Shown: piece by piece, positions 45,803-55,446 of the stretch
Layout: every line of letters starts with the position of its first letter
Position numbering within the stretch: position 1 is the stretch's first letter
Assembly: GCA_016699695.1 (NCBI GenBank)
Contig: CP065006.1
Span: 3,782,001 to 3,846,000 of the forward strand
From: Bacteroidota bacterium
GTDB lineage: Bacteria > Bacteroidota > Bacteroidia > Bacteroidales > UBA10428
DNA length: 64,000 nucleotides
Reading direction: 5' to 3'
Program-made: the position numbers and the translations under genes
Notes under the pieces: model-generated
What the model saw: only the letters and a program-made list of their open reading frames with translations
Told to the model about the DNA's origin: nothing
The model's database searches: none

Positions 45803-46555
45803 TTAACTTGTCTTTTGAGTTACTGTCACCCAAGATTTATCAAAACCCAATGCTTTTAAAACTTGGTCTTTGACAAGCGTTTTGGGTTGTTTTATTTTGA
45901 TTACTAAACCTTTTTCAGGAACATCTTCAATGATTGTAAACTGTGAACCGTGAGGTTGCCATGTAAAACAATGTTCATCCGTCTTTTTGTGTGTACCTAC
46001 AAGGTTATTGTTTTTATTCCACTCCCAATTATACAATTCATAATCATAACGAACTGTATCAAACTCAAAAACTACTACTTCTGACAAGTCGTTTGATTTA
46101 ATCAAAACAACTGTCCTTAAATGTTTAAATTTTTCTCTAATCGCAGAAACCCTCTCATTCCAAATTTCAAGAACAAGTTTGCCGATTAGTACTGGGTCTG
46201 CTTTTTGGTCGCTACGTTCACCAAATGAGTAGTTTGGCGAATTTCTGCCTGAAATCAGTCTTACTCTTTTTTGTGTTGATGGTTTTGTCGCTTTAACAGT
46301 TTTTGCACCCCAAGCCGTGTTGCCCATTACAACATCGTCAAGTCCAACGTTTGAAGGTTTCCAATCAGCACCAATGCAAGTTGCGAAAATACTTTCCCAA
46401 TCAGAGCCTTCAAGTTCAGGTTTCCCTTTAGAAGCAAGAAGATAGATTAATTCTTTGCCAAGTATAAAAGGAAACTCTTTCGGAAATTCGTTTAATGGAA
46501 AAGCCGAAACGGATTTATTTACTGTTCTTAATTTTGGTGATTTATTGTTTTCCAT
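45803..46555 (-). CDS. Putative type II restriction endonuclease (c27)
   Basis: About 250 residues, encoded directly after and overlapping a C5 DNA methyltransferase, the classic place for the cognate restriction enzyme. Segments such as LISGRNSPNYSFGERSDQKA, VLIGKLVLEIWNER and VVVFEFDTVRYDYELYNW suggest a nuclease core, but I cannot assign catalytic residues with certainty. The start is taken at MENNKSPK; an in-frame ATG four codons upstream is also possible. Specificity unknown. Confidence 0.65.
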   Translation of the reverse strand: MENNKSPKLRTVNKSVSAFPLNEFPKEFPFILGKELIYLLASKGKPELEGSDWESIFATCIGADWKPSNVGLDDVVMGNTAWGAKTVKATKPSTQKRVRLISGRNSPNYSFGERSDQKADPVLIGKLVLEIWNERVSAIREKFKHLRTVVLIKSNDLSEVVVFEFDTVRYDYELYNWEWNKNNNLVGTHKKTDEHCFTWQPHGSQFTIIEDVPEKGLVIKIKQPKTLVKDQVLKALGFDKSWVTVTQKTS

Positions 46556-47519
46556 AGCTGACTTCATATTCTCTTAAAACCGAAGTCATATCCATTGAGG
46601 TTGCAACAAACGGTAATAGTTTTAAAATAACTGCTTTAACTAAATTTACTGGAACTGCGTTTCCTGCCTGTTTCCTCGCTTGAGTGTCTGCTACAACAAT
46701 TTTATAACTATCTGGAAATCCTTGCAAACGAAACATTTCCCGAGGTGTTAAACGCCTTTCTCCGTTTACTAGTAAATAATTATATGATGCACCAGCACGT
46801 AAAGCACAAGAATATGGATAAGAACAAATATTGCCAGCTTTATTTTCGTGCCAAATAGAAAGCGGATACGCTGACTTGTGTTTATCTTTTCGTTTCTGTG
46901 CAATATATTCAGAAGCATAATGTTTTTTGTCAACCTTTTTTTCAAGAATTTCCGAAAGGGGCTTGAATGGCCTAACAGGAGAAGGATAGTTAAACAATAT
47001 AGGTTCTCTGTGTCCGACAATTATTACTCGTTCTCGTTTTTGAGGAAGTCCATAGTCAAGAGCATTTAATACAGCAAATTGGACATTGTAACCCAAATCT
47101 TTTTCTAAAGTCTTAATAATAGTCTTTAGTGTTTTACCACCATTGTGTCCAACAAGTTGCTTTACATTTTCCAAAATAAAAGCCTTGGGCTTTTTATGTT
47201 TAATAATCCGTGCAATGTCAAAAAAGAGAGTACCACGAATATCGTTAAAACCTTGCATTTGTCCAATAATGCTGAATGGTTGGCATGGAAAACCTGCAAA
47301 TAAAATGTCGTGGTCAGGAATATCTTTTTCGTCAACTTTAGTAATATCACCCGCTGGACGGTGTCCAAAGTTCGCTTCATAACTATCTTGACAGAATTTA
47401 TCAATATCAGACGAAAACACACATTCTGGAATAAGGTTGTTTTCAATACAAGCTTGGTCCATTGCTGTCCTAAAGCCACCAATCCCACAAAACAGGTCTA
47501 TAAATTTTAGTTTTTCCAT
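46542..47519 (-). CDS. DNA (cytosine-5) methyltransferase (c27)
   Basis: This 325-residue enzyme transfers methyl from SAM to C5 of cytosine. All family motifs are in order: I FIDLFCGIGGFRTAM, IV GFPCQPFSIIGQ with the catalytic Cys, VI FILENV, VIII QKRERVII, IX RRLTPREMFRLQGFP, X QAGNAVPVNL. The variable region between VIII and IX (about residues 185-255) sets specificity. It protects host DNA from the downstream putative restriction enzyme, so loss of the cassette could be lethal after segregation. Confidence 0.95.
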   Translation of the reverse strand: MEKLKFIDLFCGIGGFRTAMDQACIENNLIPECVFSSDIDKFCQDSYEANFGHRPAGDITKVDEKDIPDHDILFAGFPCQPFSIIGQMQGFNDIRGTLFFDIARIIKHKKPKAFILENVKQLVGHNGGKTLKTIIKTLEKDLGYNVQFAVLNALDYGLPQKRERVIIVGHREPILFNYPSPVRPFKPLSEILEKKVDKKHYASEYIAQKRKDKHKSAYPLSIWHENKAGNICSYPYSCALRAGASYNYLLVNGERRLTPREMFRLQGFPDSYKIVVADTQARKQAGNAVPVNLVKAVILKLLPFVATSMDMTSVLREYEVSYGKQ

Positions 47520-47543
47520 AAATCACAATTCACATATAATCCA

Positions 47544-47573
47544 CAAATTTAAATTTTTATGGCATCAAATCAA
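47544..47573 (-). promoter_or_regulatory. Bacteroidota promoter for the methyltransferase (c27)
   Basis: TTG (47571-47573), a 19-base spacer and TAAATTTG (47544-47551) on the minus strand, 24 bases before the methyltransferase ATG. A second TATATTTG further upstream (about 47590) is another candidate. Confidence 0.55.
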
Positions 47574-47651
47574 TATAATTCTTGTACAAATATATCAGTC
47601 ATTTTATCAACCGAAAACCTTGCTTCGGAGCGGTTTCTTGCAATTGCGCCT

Positions 47652-47774
47652 AACGGTATAAATATGGGTCGTTTGGCATTTTGGAGCACTCACCTGTCAA
47701 ACCCCCACATGATTCATTAATTGTTACCATGCTCAAAATTAGCACTTTCCGCCAAATGACCTATATTTTTTGTT
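47652..47774 (-). repeat. attC site A27 (cassette c28)
   Basis: AAATATGGGTCGTTTGGCAT pairs with the segment GCCAAATGACCTATATTTTT near the right end. The stem is offset by one or two bases compared with the other sites. Confidence 0.8.
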
Positions 47775-47794
47775 GGGCAACGTTTTATCTCCCA

Positions 47795-48421
47795 TTAAAA
47801 TCTATATCCAATAGATAGTTTCAAGTAAACAGGGAAAGAAAATCTTCGCAACCATTTCATTTCATCATAAGGGTTATCATGTATTTCTAAACCTGAAGTG
47901 TATGCGATACTTAAAAGAACAGAGGGATCAAATATGATTCGATCTCCAAATTTATAACCTATTCGACCTCCAAGAGAAAAAATATTCCCTTTATCCGAAT
48001 CATAGAAATTATAAGTTCCTTCTTCATAATCATAATATTTCTCTTTAACGAAGTAATGTTTGTAGAAAAGACCAGAATAAAACCCTAAAGGACTACTTTT
48101 TCGGTTGGAATAATATTCTCTGAATTCAAAGGTCAAAGCAAATGAGTTTGTTTCAATTTTATGTAAAGGAATATTATTACTAAATGTCTCAGAGGAAGCT
48201 AATCTACCCTTTTCCAAAGAAATAAGTAACGATCTATCATTGCTCAGTCCTCTTTCATATTGTAAATCAAAATAGTAAAGTGTAGAAGGAGCATTTTGAG
48301 AGTTTGATAAAATGGGATAAAGTGTAAAACCAAGAATGTCTGTCATAAAGACATTATCCTGAGAATATGTTTGTTGAGAGTACAGAAATATTATTAATAC
48401 TATCGATATTTTTTTACTCAT
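47795..48421 (-). CDS. Probable outer-membrane protein (c28)
   Basis: 208 residues with a signal peptide (MSKKISIVLIIFLYSQQTYS, cleavage before QD). Strand-like segments follow (YFDLQYERGLSND, SFALTFEFREYYS, PLGFYSGLFYKHYF, IFSLGGRIGYKFGDRIIF), ending VYLKLSIGYRF, the aromatic C-terminus of many beta barrels. It is the sole gene of its cassette. Function unknown. Confidence 0.65.
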   Translation of the reverse strand: MSKKISIVLIIFLYSQQTYSQDNVFMTDILGFTLYPILSNSQNAPSTLYYFDLQYERGLSNDRSLLISLEKGRLASSETFSNNIPLHKIETNSFALTFEFREYYSNRKSSPLGFYSGLFYKHYFVKEKYYDYEEGTYNFYDSDKGNIFSLGGRIGYKFGDRIIFDPSVLLSIAYTSGLEIHDNPYDEMKWLRRFSFPVYLKLSIGYRF

Positions 48422-48840
48422 ACTTCATATACATTTAATAATTCAAATAAATAAGTTTCATATTTAATTAATAATTCCTACTAAAATCTGAGTATATAAG
48501 TTGAGGCTTCTTAAACCTAAATTTCAGCATGCCATAAAATACCCTCCATTGTGTCTTTTTCTTTTTAACGCCAGATTATCAGTACAAAAGCCTTATTGAA
48601 ATTATCATTTTCCAACCTATTAACACTTCAAATATAGCATTCAATAAATAAATCAAGCTACTTAGGACTCTTTGAATCTCTATTCTTGTGTAGAATTCCG
48701 ACTAACATTAAGCCTTATTATTGATTATGAGTTGTTTATATATATTGGCAATTATCCACATTTTAATCACCTTTTCAATTCCCACATTTGTCGTAAGCAA
48801 TTGAAATTTATCGGTTACTCTGATGTGGGGAATGTTGCCC
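48422..48840. other. Gene-free 5' region of cassette c28
   Basis: AT-rich stretch between the c28 gene start and the next attC. No credible gene, repeat or RNA gene seen. It may hold the promoter of the c28 gene. Confidence 0.5.
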
Positions 48841-48964
48841 AACGCCCAGCAGTATGCGCAGTGCGGGAATTTTGAAATGCCCGACTGTCAGAACTACTGA
48901 ATGTTAATTGCTTGTACATGGCTCAAATATAGCAAAACAACCCGTATTGCGTATAATGCTTGTT
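48841..48964 (-). repeat. attC site A28 (cassette c29)
   Basis: CCCAGCAGTATGCGC-type palindrome, otherwise found on non-coding cassettes, here attached to a gene-bearing cassette. The right arm has one change (TATAATGC). Confidence 0.88.
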
Positions 48965-48975
48965 GTGCATAGTTT

Positions 48976-50859
48976 TTATTCGACTATCAAGTTTCTGTAC
49001 TTTGGATATCTCACCGTATATTTTAATTCAAATTCCTTTTTATCAGTGGGGTTTAATTCAAATTTCCATTTTATTTCTCCACTCTCAGAATCTTGCAATG
49101 CACCAGAAGTATTCTGAACATCAACCTCTATTTCCTCGATTGTAGAAACTGGAACTTGGTCAAGGATAATCATATGTATTGCTTGATTTTTGTTGTTTTT
49201 AACGGTTGTTTTCCAAGCACGAGTTTCTTCCTTTTTATTTCCAATAAGCTGTTTGTTAGTAAAATCCTTAATTTTTTCTCGATTTACCGATACTTTTTTA
49301 TCCCGACCTAAGGATATTTCCAATGTATCAGATGCATACCGAACATCCATGAGTGTTTTACCTACATATGTATCCTCGAAGAAGACATTCGCTTCACCTT
49401 CCAATAAGTTATATTTTTCCCAATCTACAACGTTTGCAATCAAGAAGGCATCTTTATCAACTTTAGGTACACAATAATATTGGTAAAATGCAGGTAAATC
49501 ATAGAATTCCATGTCGACCGTATAATTTTTATTATCAGATTTAATAGTATACGGTGCGTTGATTTCAAAATCAACGGTTGTTTGATTCTCAACTTGTGAT
49601 GTTGGTATAGCCAAACTGCTTGTACCTCTGATATTGATAGAATTATCTACGCTAACACCAGCTACTTTGCCTTGTAAAGCACTGGTTATAGATCCTTTTT
49701 TCTGGGTACCATATCCAATTACGACTACTTCCTGTAGTTCCATTTCACTTTCTTCTAATGAAACATTCATCACAGTGTTTGAAATAGGTAAAGTCTTTGA
49801 ATTATAACCTATGAAAGAAAATGTCAACTGGCTTGAATTGTTAGGAATTGTAATTGAATAATTTCCGTCTAAGTCTGTTACCGTTCCAATTGTAGTGCCT
49901 TCAACAACCACATTGGCTCCTGGAAGAGGTTCTCCATTGCTATCAACTATTTTTCCACTGACGCTATTAGTTGTCAATTTATATGTAGGTGGTAATGTGT
50001 TATAATTTAAAAAATATGTTTGTAATTCGGGCGCTACGCCTGATACATTTGGGTTAGCAGAGGAAAATTTTAGTTTCACATTCGACCAATCAACTTTTGT
50101 GTCTTGTTTAACATTTGCTTTATAAATTAACTGGACAGGTTCATTTATATTCTTGGCTCGAATGTCATACGATGGAAACCAACCTGCATTTGCGACCAAA
50201 TATGTTAATTCCAATGAAAACTTATTTGTGTTTTTCGCATCTACTTTTACTAAGATTTCTCCTGTTGGGTAATCTTTTTTACTTGTCAAAGTTTTAATTT
50301 GATTCTGCAAATCATTCTTTTGTTCATTCAAAGTTTTAAGAGTTTTATTTCTCTCTATTTCTTTCATTTTCAAGGATGTCAATTTGTTACTATAAAAATC
50401 CGAGGCTTGTTGAAGGTTTGAAACATTAACTTGTTCATTTTTTCCGCCAATATTTCGGTTCTCCTGTAAAAATGTAAGTTCTTCCTTTATTATAGTCAAG
50501 TAAGTATTCTCTATTTTAATATTTTCCTCAATAGTTTCAAGTTGTTTTTCTAAATCTGTCAATTCAGCAGATTTTTCCAACTTATCCAAATAGTTTTGCT
50601 GATGATTTACCGATAAAACCGTTAATTCTCCTTCGGCCTTAACCTGAACGCTTTTGGCATCAATGAAGGGAGATAAATTAACAAACTTGAGAATCGACTT
50701 ACCTTTTGTTAACTCAACTGTTTTTTTTCGAACTATTTGTGCACCGTCAAGGAAAACCGTTACTTCATTAACTTCGGTTTTAACTTCTTTTTCTAAAATC
50801 TCTTGTGAAAATAAATTGCTGAAAATCAGACTTAATAGTAAAATGTTAATTGCTTTCAT
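48976..50859 (-). CDS. MuiA-like DUF4139/DUF4140 protein with inserted carboxypeptidase-regulatory domain (c29)
   Basis: 627 residues. Signal peptide (MKAINILLLSLIFSNLFS), then a DUF4140-like N-terminus (VNEVTVFLDGAQIVRKKTVE), a long coiled coil (about residues 95-200), and DUF4139 (LELTYLVANAGWFPSYDIRA onward). About residues 300-410 are an insertion with a SusC/TonB-type carboxypeptidase-regulatory domain (VSGKIVDSNGEPLPGANVVV, GTVTDLDGNYSI) and a plug-like VVVIGYGTQKKGSI stretch. The DUF4139 domain then resumes. MuiA proteins were linked to mucoidy; the role here is unknown. Confidence 0.82.
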   Translation of the reverse strand: MKAINILLLSLIFSNLFSQEILEKEVKTEVNEVTVFLDGAQIVRKKTVELTKGKSILKFVNLSPFIDAKSVQVKAEGELTVLSVNHQQNYLDKLEKSAELTDLEKQLETIEENIKIENTYLTIIKEELTFLQENRNIGGKNEQVNVSNLQQASDFYSNKLTSLKMKEIERNKTLKTLNEQKNDLQNQIKTLTSKKDYPTGEILVKVDAKNTNKFSLELTYLVANAGWFPSYDIRAKNINEPVQLIYKANVKQDTKVDWSNVKLKFSSANPNVSGVAPELQTYFLNYNTLPPTYKLTTNSVSGKIVDSNGEPLPGANVVVEGTTIGTVTDLDGNYSITIPNNSSQLTFSFIGYNSKTLPISNTVMNVSLEESEMELQEVVVIGYGTQKKGSITSALQGKVAGVSVDNSINIRGTSSLAIPTSQVENQTTVDFEINAPYTIKSDNKNYTVDMEFYDLPAFYQYYCVPKVDKDAFLIANVVDWEKYNLLEGEANVFFEDTYVGKTLMDVRYASDTLEISLGRDKKVSVNREKIKDFTNKQLIGNKKEETRAWKTTVKNNKNQAIHMIILDQVPVSTIEEIEVDVQNTSGALQDSESGEIKWKFELNPTDKKEFELKYTVRYPKYRNLIVE

Positions 50860-50926
50860 ATTATTTAATTTCTATCAGGATGTATATGTTCTGTAAATTC
50901 CATAAATATTTTAGAAAATTATGCAC

Positions 50927-51048
50927 AACGGTAAGATATATGATTAGTGGCGGAGTACAAGCGATACAGTATCAAGATAGCAAGGGGCTTGATAGTAGCA
51001 CAAACCTTTTCACTACCACAAGCCCCGCCATTAATTATATACCGTGTT
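50927..51048 (-). repeat. attC site A29 (cassette c30)
   Basis: ATATATGATTAGTGGCGG pairs with CCGCCATTAATTATAT; family of A4 and A15. Confidence 0.9.
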
Positions 51049-51058
51049 ATGGGCAGTT

Positions 51059-51529
51059 TTAATTAATTGAATCTATACCAACATATCTGGCACCATCATA
51101 AATTAACTGAAAACGATATTTTAAAAAAATAAGATATTTATCTTCATTTTTACCTTTTTTGAATAATGTATCCATTGAATTAGAAACTCTGTAATCCTCC
51201 AAACGTTCCCAACCTTTGTTGCTTAAATTTGAACTAGTCGAACGAGAATATATTTCACCAATCGAAGAGTTTTCTTCGATTTTTTTTGATATATGCCAAA
51301 TTCCATCTAGGTCAGTGTATTTAATTGTTGGAGCGTTTTCCATAGGATTAACAATGTCATAGTATCCTTGTCTTGTAAAAACAATAATTACAGAATCATT
51401 AAAATCATCTGAACGATTAATCCAAGTTCCAAATAATGCTTCATCCCTATATGCATTCACATCAGGGAAATATTCCTTCTCGCATGCGAGAAGGAATACA
51501 ATACTTAAAACAAAAAAAACTTTCTTCAT
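51059..51529 (-). CDS. Small lipoprotein (c30)
   Basis: 156 residues with a lipoprotein signal (MKKVFFVLSIVFLLAC). The rest (EALFGTWINRSDDFNDSVII, GIWHISKKIEENSS) resembles small lipocalin-like lipoproteins of Bacteroidota by its GTW start and alternating strands, but I cannot assign a family. It lies 2 bases after the upstream lipoprotein gene, so both are co-expressed and possibly interact at the outer membrane. Confidence 0.6.
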   Translation of the reverse strand: MKKVFFVLSIVFLLACEKEYFPDVNAYRDEALFGTWINRSDDFNDSVIIVFTRQGYYDIVNPMENAPTIKYTDLDGIWHISKKIEENSSIGEIYSRSTSSNLSNKGWERLEDYRVSNSMDTLFKKGKNEDKYLIFLKYRFQLIYDGARYVGIDSIN

Positions 51530-51531
51530 AT

Positions 51532-52806
51532 CTATTGGATTTTATTTTTTTCCACAACATGGTCAGACAAAAGAATATCAGCAGGTGCAATGGTTGGCAT
51601 CCATCGAGCTAATAAGCGATGAATATTAAACCCCTCATTATCAAACGAACGCCATGTGATTGTTGTGCAAATAAAGCAACTTGTTCTACTCTTAGCAGTA
51701 ATAAAATCCCAACCAGAACAATATGGCTTACCTATTTGGCTTTCTGCATATGCAATTACTTTATCTGCATTTGGGTAAACTGTTTTAAAACCACTTTTAA
51801 AGCCTCTCCATTGCCATTCTCTTTTCTTAACATAGCACAAATGAGCCTTACAGTTCCACTCAGGATCAATTTGTTCATACTGCACCCCATTAGTATTAGT
51901 ATAGTTTTGTGAACTAATGCTAACATTAGAAGAAATATTTGAAATTTCTGTTTTGGTTTTTAATACAATACTAACATGACCCGGAGGATATTTGCCAACA
52001 CCCACATAACTTGTAATAGCAAGTGGGTTATAATAAAAAAGATAAGCAGAAAGCCAAACAGAACCCGGTAAGTTAATCAATACGTTACCCCTATCAGCAT
52101 GACTCCGCAATTGCCCTAAGACTTTGCTTGGGTCAACATAGTCGGGATGACTTGTCGAACTTTTCAAAGTGCTTGATAATTCTGGATTTGATAGTAACAG
52201 TTCTTTTGCATAGGCTTCGCTCTTTTCTTTTATTCTTTCTACAACCCTTGAACTAATCATACCATATAGTTCGTTCTGCGATAATTTGGCAACTGCACTT
52301 TTCAATGTAGTTGTATCAGAATTACCTAATTCTTCCATTACTTCATCAAAAACATCGTTTTGAATCTGAACATATTCTTCTAATTCTTCTCCGATAATAG
52401 AATCATTCAACTTAGGTGTCATATCAGCAGCACCAGCAGTGACCCAATGGTCTAAAAATACTCCTCTGTCGCTATCTGACAAATCAAAAAATGAAATTTG
52501 TGAACCCGACTCGTCAATAATATCCAAATTGGCAAATTCTTCAACTATAGGGTTTAACAAGCTGTCAGAATCTTCACTTGTTGCAGATTTAAGCCTACTG
52601 ACATGGGCACTTTTTAGTTCAGAAGTTGTAAGACTCATGAATTTTGCCATGTTTCCATAATACCTTTTTGCTTCGTTGTTAAGTTTTGAAACATCAATAT
52701 CGCTAATCAATGTTTCATCTCCAACAATGTCTTTGCCGGTATCTTCTTTTTGGCAACTGCCAAAGACAATTGCTACTGTAAATAAAATCAATAATTTTTT
52801 CATCAT
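51532..52806 (-). CDS. Lipoprotein with YiiX/NlpC-P60-like cysteine hydrolase domain (c30)
   Basis: 424 residues. Lipoprotein signal (LLILFTVAIVFGSC). A helical N-terminal region runs to about residue 230. The C-terminal part has GHVSIVLK (candidate catalytic His) and later IAYAESQIGKPYCSGWDFIT and TSCFICTTITWRSFD (candidate catalytic Cys), the order His before Cys of permuted NlpC/P60 (YiiX/YaeF-like) enzymes. It would cut peptide or amide bonds, possibly in peptidoglycan. Assignment is from motif order only. Confidence 0.65.
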   Translation of the reverse strand: MMKKLLILFTVAIVFGSCQKEDTGKDIVGDETLISDIDVSKLNNEAKRYYGNMAKFMSLTTSELKSAHVSRLKSATSEDSDSLLNPIVEEFANLDIIDESGSQISFFDLSDSDRGVFLDHWVTAGAADMTPKLNDSIIGEELEEYVQIQNDVFDEVMEELGNSDTTTLKSAVAKLSQNELYGMISSRVVERIKEKSEAYAKELLLSNPELSSTLKSSTSHPDYVDPSKVLGQLRSHADRGNVLINLPGSVWLSAYLFYYNPLAITSYVGVGKYPPGHVSIVLKTKTEISNISSNVSISSQNYTNTNGVQYEQIDPEWNCKAHLCYVKKREWQWRGFKSGFKTVYPNADKVIAYAESQIGKPYCSGWDFITAKSRTSCFICTTITWRSFDNEGFNIHRLLARWMPTIAPADILLSDHVVEKNKIQ

Positions 52807-52932
52807 TTGTAAATTTAAAAGGTTTTAAACTGTTTTTAACTATTTTTTTAAAATTTTATCACTCCATCTTATTCTCATACTCGGGTGGTCAGTCCATAAT
52901 TGACCGCTATTCTCATTTTTAAAATTGCCCAT

Positions 52933-53054
52933 AACGTCCAGTATATGCAAAGTAGGCAATTGCGGGCTTCAAACTTATCAAACCATCGCAATTTTGAAGC
53001 GGGCTACAACTGTTGACTTTACTACTATCTTGCCTATTTTGTATATACATTGTT
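52933..53054 (-). repeat. attC site A30 (cassette c31)
   Basis: GTATATGCAAAGTAGGCAA pairs with TTGCCTATTTTGTATATAC. The stop codon of the c31 gene (53034-53036) lies inside the site. Confidence 0.9.
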
Positions 53055-53659
53055 AGCGGCTGGCTTCTCATATTTTATGTCTATAAATTTCCCAATCTTT
53101 ATAATCTGTTTAGTCCGCAGTTTCCTTTCTTTTTCTTGCTTCTCTTTTATTGGTCTTACAAAATTATCTTCCCAAATTTTAAAGTCAAGGGGTTTCAATT
53201 TTAATTCGTGCAATTTAAAAATTAAGAAGTCGATTGAAGATTTAAAGTCGGGATTATATTTATCAATTGGTACCACTGTAACAGCATTTCCACCAAAACT
53301 AATTGACCCAATATCATACTTATTACAATTCTTCTGGTCAAAATGCCATTTCATATCCTTATCACCCAAGTTTTCTGGATAATCATAGTATGAATTAATT
53401 GTGAAATAGAGTTTTTTTCGTTTTTTAATCACTTCTTCATGTGGATAAATTTGAATCCAAAATCCATTGTAAATTCCTCTAAACACTAAATCGTCATGTA
53501 AATAAATTCCATACTGCTCTAATATTTTAAAATTATCCTTTTGTAATTTTTGAATCTGATTTCCACGGACGATTATTTCCATTATTATAAATCCGAATAA
53601 TTGTAATCCAAATGTAAAAGCAAAACCTAAAATAAAAGCTTTAACTGTAGATATATTAA

Positions 53660-55156
53660 TTCTACTTTAACAGATTTACAATTTTGAATATGAGTAATTT
53701 ATATCACGCTGTCGTTTTAAATGCCGGTCATAAATTCTATCAATCATTTGTTCTTCGGTCATCTGTTTATAAAGTTTAAAAGTGATAAATTCTTTAATAT
53801 CACGAGCCGATAGTAAAGGTAAATCATCAAAGCAATGCAATTTTTCTTTTAAAATAAATGACGAGACCAAAAAGTTTAATGCAACCTGGTGTTGCCATGC
53901 AAGCCATTTTCGTGTCTGAAACTGGTCTAGCCCGAGTATCTGTTTTGATTCTTTTATGCAATGTTCTACAAAGTACCGTTGTGCTTGCATATAGGCTATA
54001 GCTTTCTTAGTGTATTGTTCAAGATTAGCATTGGTAAAAGAATATTTTATTTCGTCCTTGCCTTCTTTGGTTTTCGTTTTACGGATAACCAGTAACCTTT
54101 GCTCTACTTGCATTTTACTGTTATTGATTATCCAAAGCTTTATAAAATGATAGTCAGCTACAAGAACTCCTTTGGCTGTATTACGAACACTAATACGCTG
54201 CCAATTTTCGTCATTTAAAGTCTGTAAATATTTTGATACACTTAATTCGTCTGTAGTTGCTTTTAATTTCTTGGGTTCACGACCCTTATTGCTTTTTCGC
54301 TCGGGAATAGCCAAGTCAGGACGTTCCAAATATATTTTTTGGTCTTTATGGATATCCAGCATGTACAGATAACCAAGCAAATCTATGCTGCTGGCAAAAT
54401 CCACATCGTTACCATAATAACCATCGCCTCCAATAAAATCGAAGATGATGCCATTGGTTACTTGCTGGCGAATAATTTCTAATGCCAGTTCGAGCTTAGT
54501 TTTAAATGTTCGGTGCTTTACAGGAACGCCTGCTTTTTCGCATCTTGTCTTGTCGTCACACCAAGCCTTGGGAAGGTATAGTCGGGCATCAACCATTGAT
54601 GCAAAATCCCCATTACTTAAACAAGCAAATACCGCAACCTGACTATTTGATAGTTTCCCTACATTCCCACAATATTGATGTCCAACGCCTACGCTATGGT
54701 CGCCTTTTTTTACCCAACCACTTTCATCAATAATCAATCCTGTAAGTTTTCTTTTGGGTAAAACCTGGCTTACTTCCTGGGCTACTTGATTTATCAAAAC
54801 TCGATGATCCCAGTTAGACTCAGTTATAAAGTGCTGCATTTGATGGTAGTTAGCTCCCAAATCTTCGCTTATTCTTTCAATATTGCGCATCTGACTTTGT
54901 ATTATTCCTAATGAATATTGCTGTGCTTTGTCAAAGAACTTCTTTGTTGAATTACAAAATACATGCTGATAATCATTAAGGTGAACACTAACTCGCTCTA
55001 TTACAGAGGTCAGTGTTTTTCCATATCGATTATTATTTTTACGTTGTATTAAACATTTTTCGGAACGATAAGCCTGTTTTTCTGTGCATTGAAGATACTG
55101 AATTTCCTTGAAATATCAATGTTTACAAGGGTTTTGTTTAATCTGTTAAAGTAGAA
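53660..55156 (-). mobile_element. IS701-family insertion sequence, copy 3
   Basis: 1497 bp, same orientation as copy 1, TTAA at 53656-53659 and 55157-55160. Sequence same as copy 1 as far as I compared. Confidence 0.92.
53676..54890 (-). CDS. IS701-family transposase, copy 3
   Basis: Same 404-residue DDE transposase as the other copies (LIIDESGWVKKGDHSVGVGH, FIGGDGYYGNDVDF, EHCIKESKQILGLD). The lack of differences among three copies points to recent transposition. Confidence 0.92.
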   Translation of the reverse strand: MRNIERISEDLGANYHQMQHFITESNWDHRVLINQVAQEVSQVLPKRKLTGLIIDESGWVKKGDHSVGVGHQYCGNVGKLSNSQVAVFACLSNGDFASMVDARLYLPKAWCDDKTRCEKAGVPVKHRTFKTKLELALEIIRQQVTNGIIFDFIGGDGYYGNDVDFASSIDLLGYLYMLDIHKDQKIYLERPDLAIPERKSNKGREPKKLKATTDELSVSKYLQTLNDENWQRISVRNTAKGVLVADYHFIKLWIINNSKMQVEQRLLVIRKTKTKEGKDEIKYSFTNANLEQYTKKAIAYMQAQRYFVEHCIKESKQILGLDQFQTRKWLAWQHQVALNFLVSSFILKEKLHCFDDLPLLSARDIKEFITFKLYKQMTEEQMIDRIYDRHLKRQRDINYSYSKL

Positions 55157-55323
55157 TTAAATTCATTATCAACAAGCGATACAAGAAAAATAATCAGTCC
55201 TAATATTGGCCCATAAAACAAAGGCGGAATAAAATAGCTTTTATATTCTTCTTTTCTAATTAGTCTTACTTTCATTGTTTTTTAATTAATCTGTTAATGT
55301 ACCGCTCTGTATAGCTTGCCGCT

Positions 55324-55446
55324 AACGGTACGCCAATATGAGCAGGCTGGGCTTAAAACCGCCAACCCAAAAAACCAGCGATACCGCGGATTAAATATAC
55401 AAACTTTTCTATTTCTGCAACCCCCAGCTTGCTTATATTGGCTGTT
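55324..55446 (-). repeat. attC site A31 (non-coding cassette c32)
   Basis: GCCAATATGAGCAGGCTGGG pairs with CCCAGCTTGCTTATATTGGC. Confidence 0.92.

Larger units (their letters stand above)
53034..55275 (-). pseudogene. Two-helix membrane protein split by IS701 (c31)
   Basis: The N-terminal part (55275 to 55157) reads MKVRLIRKEEYKSYFIPPLF with one membrane helix (GPILGLIIFLVSLV). The C-terminal part continues as NISTVKAFILGFAFTFGLQL in frame through a single TTAA, adding a second helix, then a 180-residue soluble domain. The last residues (about PAANNVYTK) are encoded inside the attC. The intact length would be about 240 residues. An ATG at 53582 could restart the soluble part alone. No family recognised. 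Confidence 0.68.
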
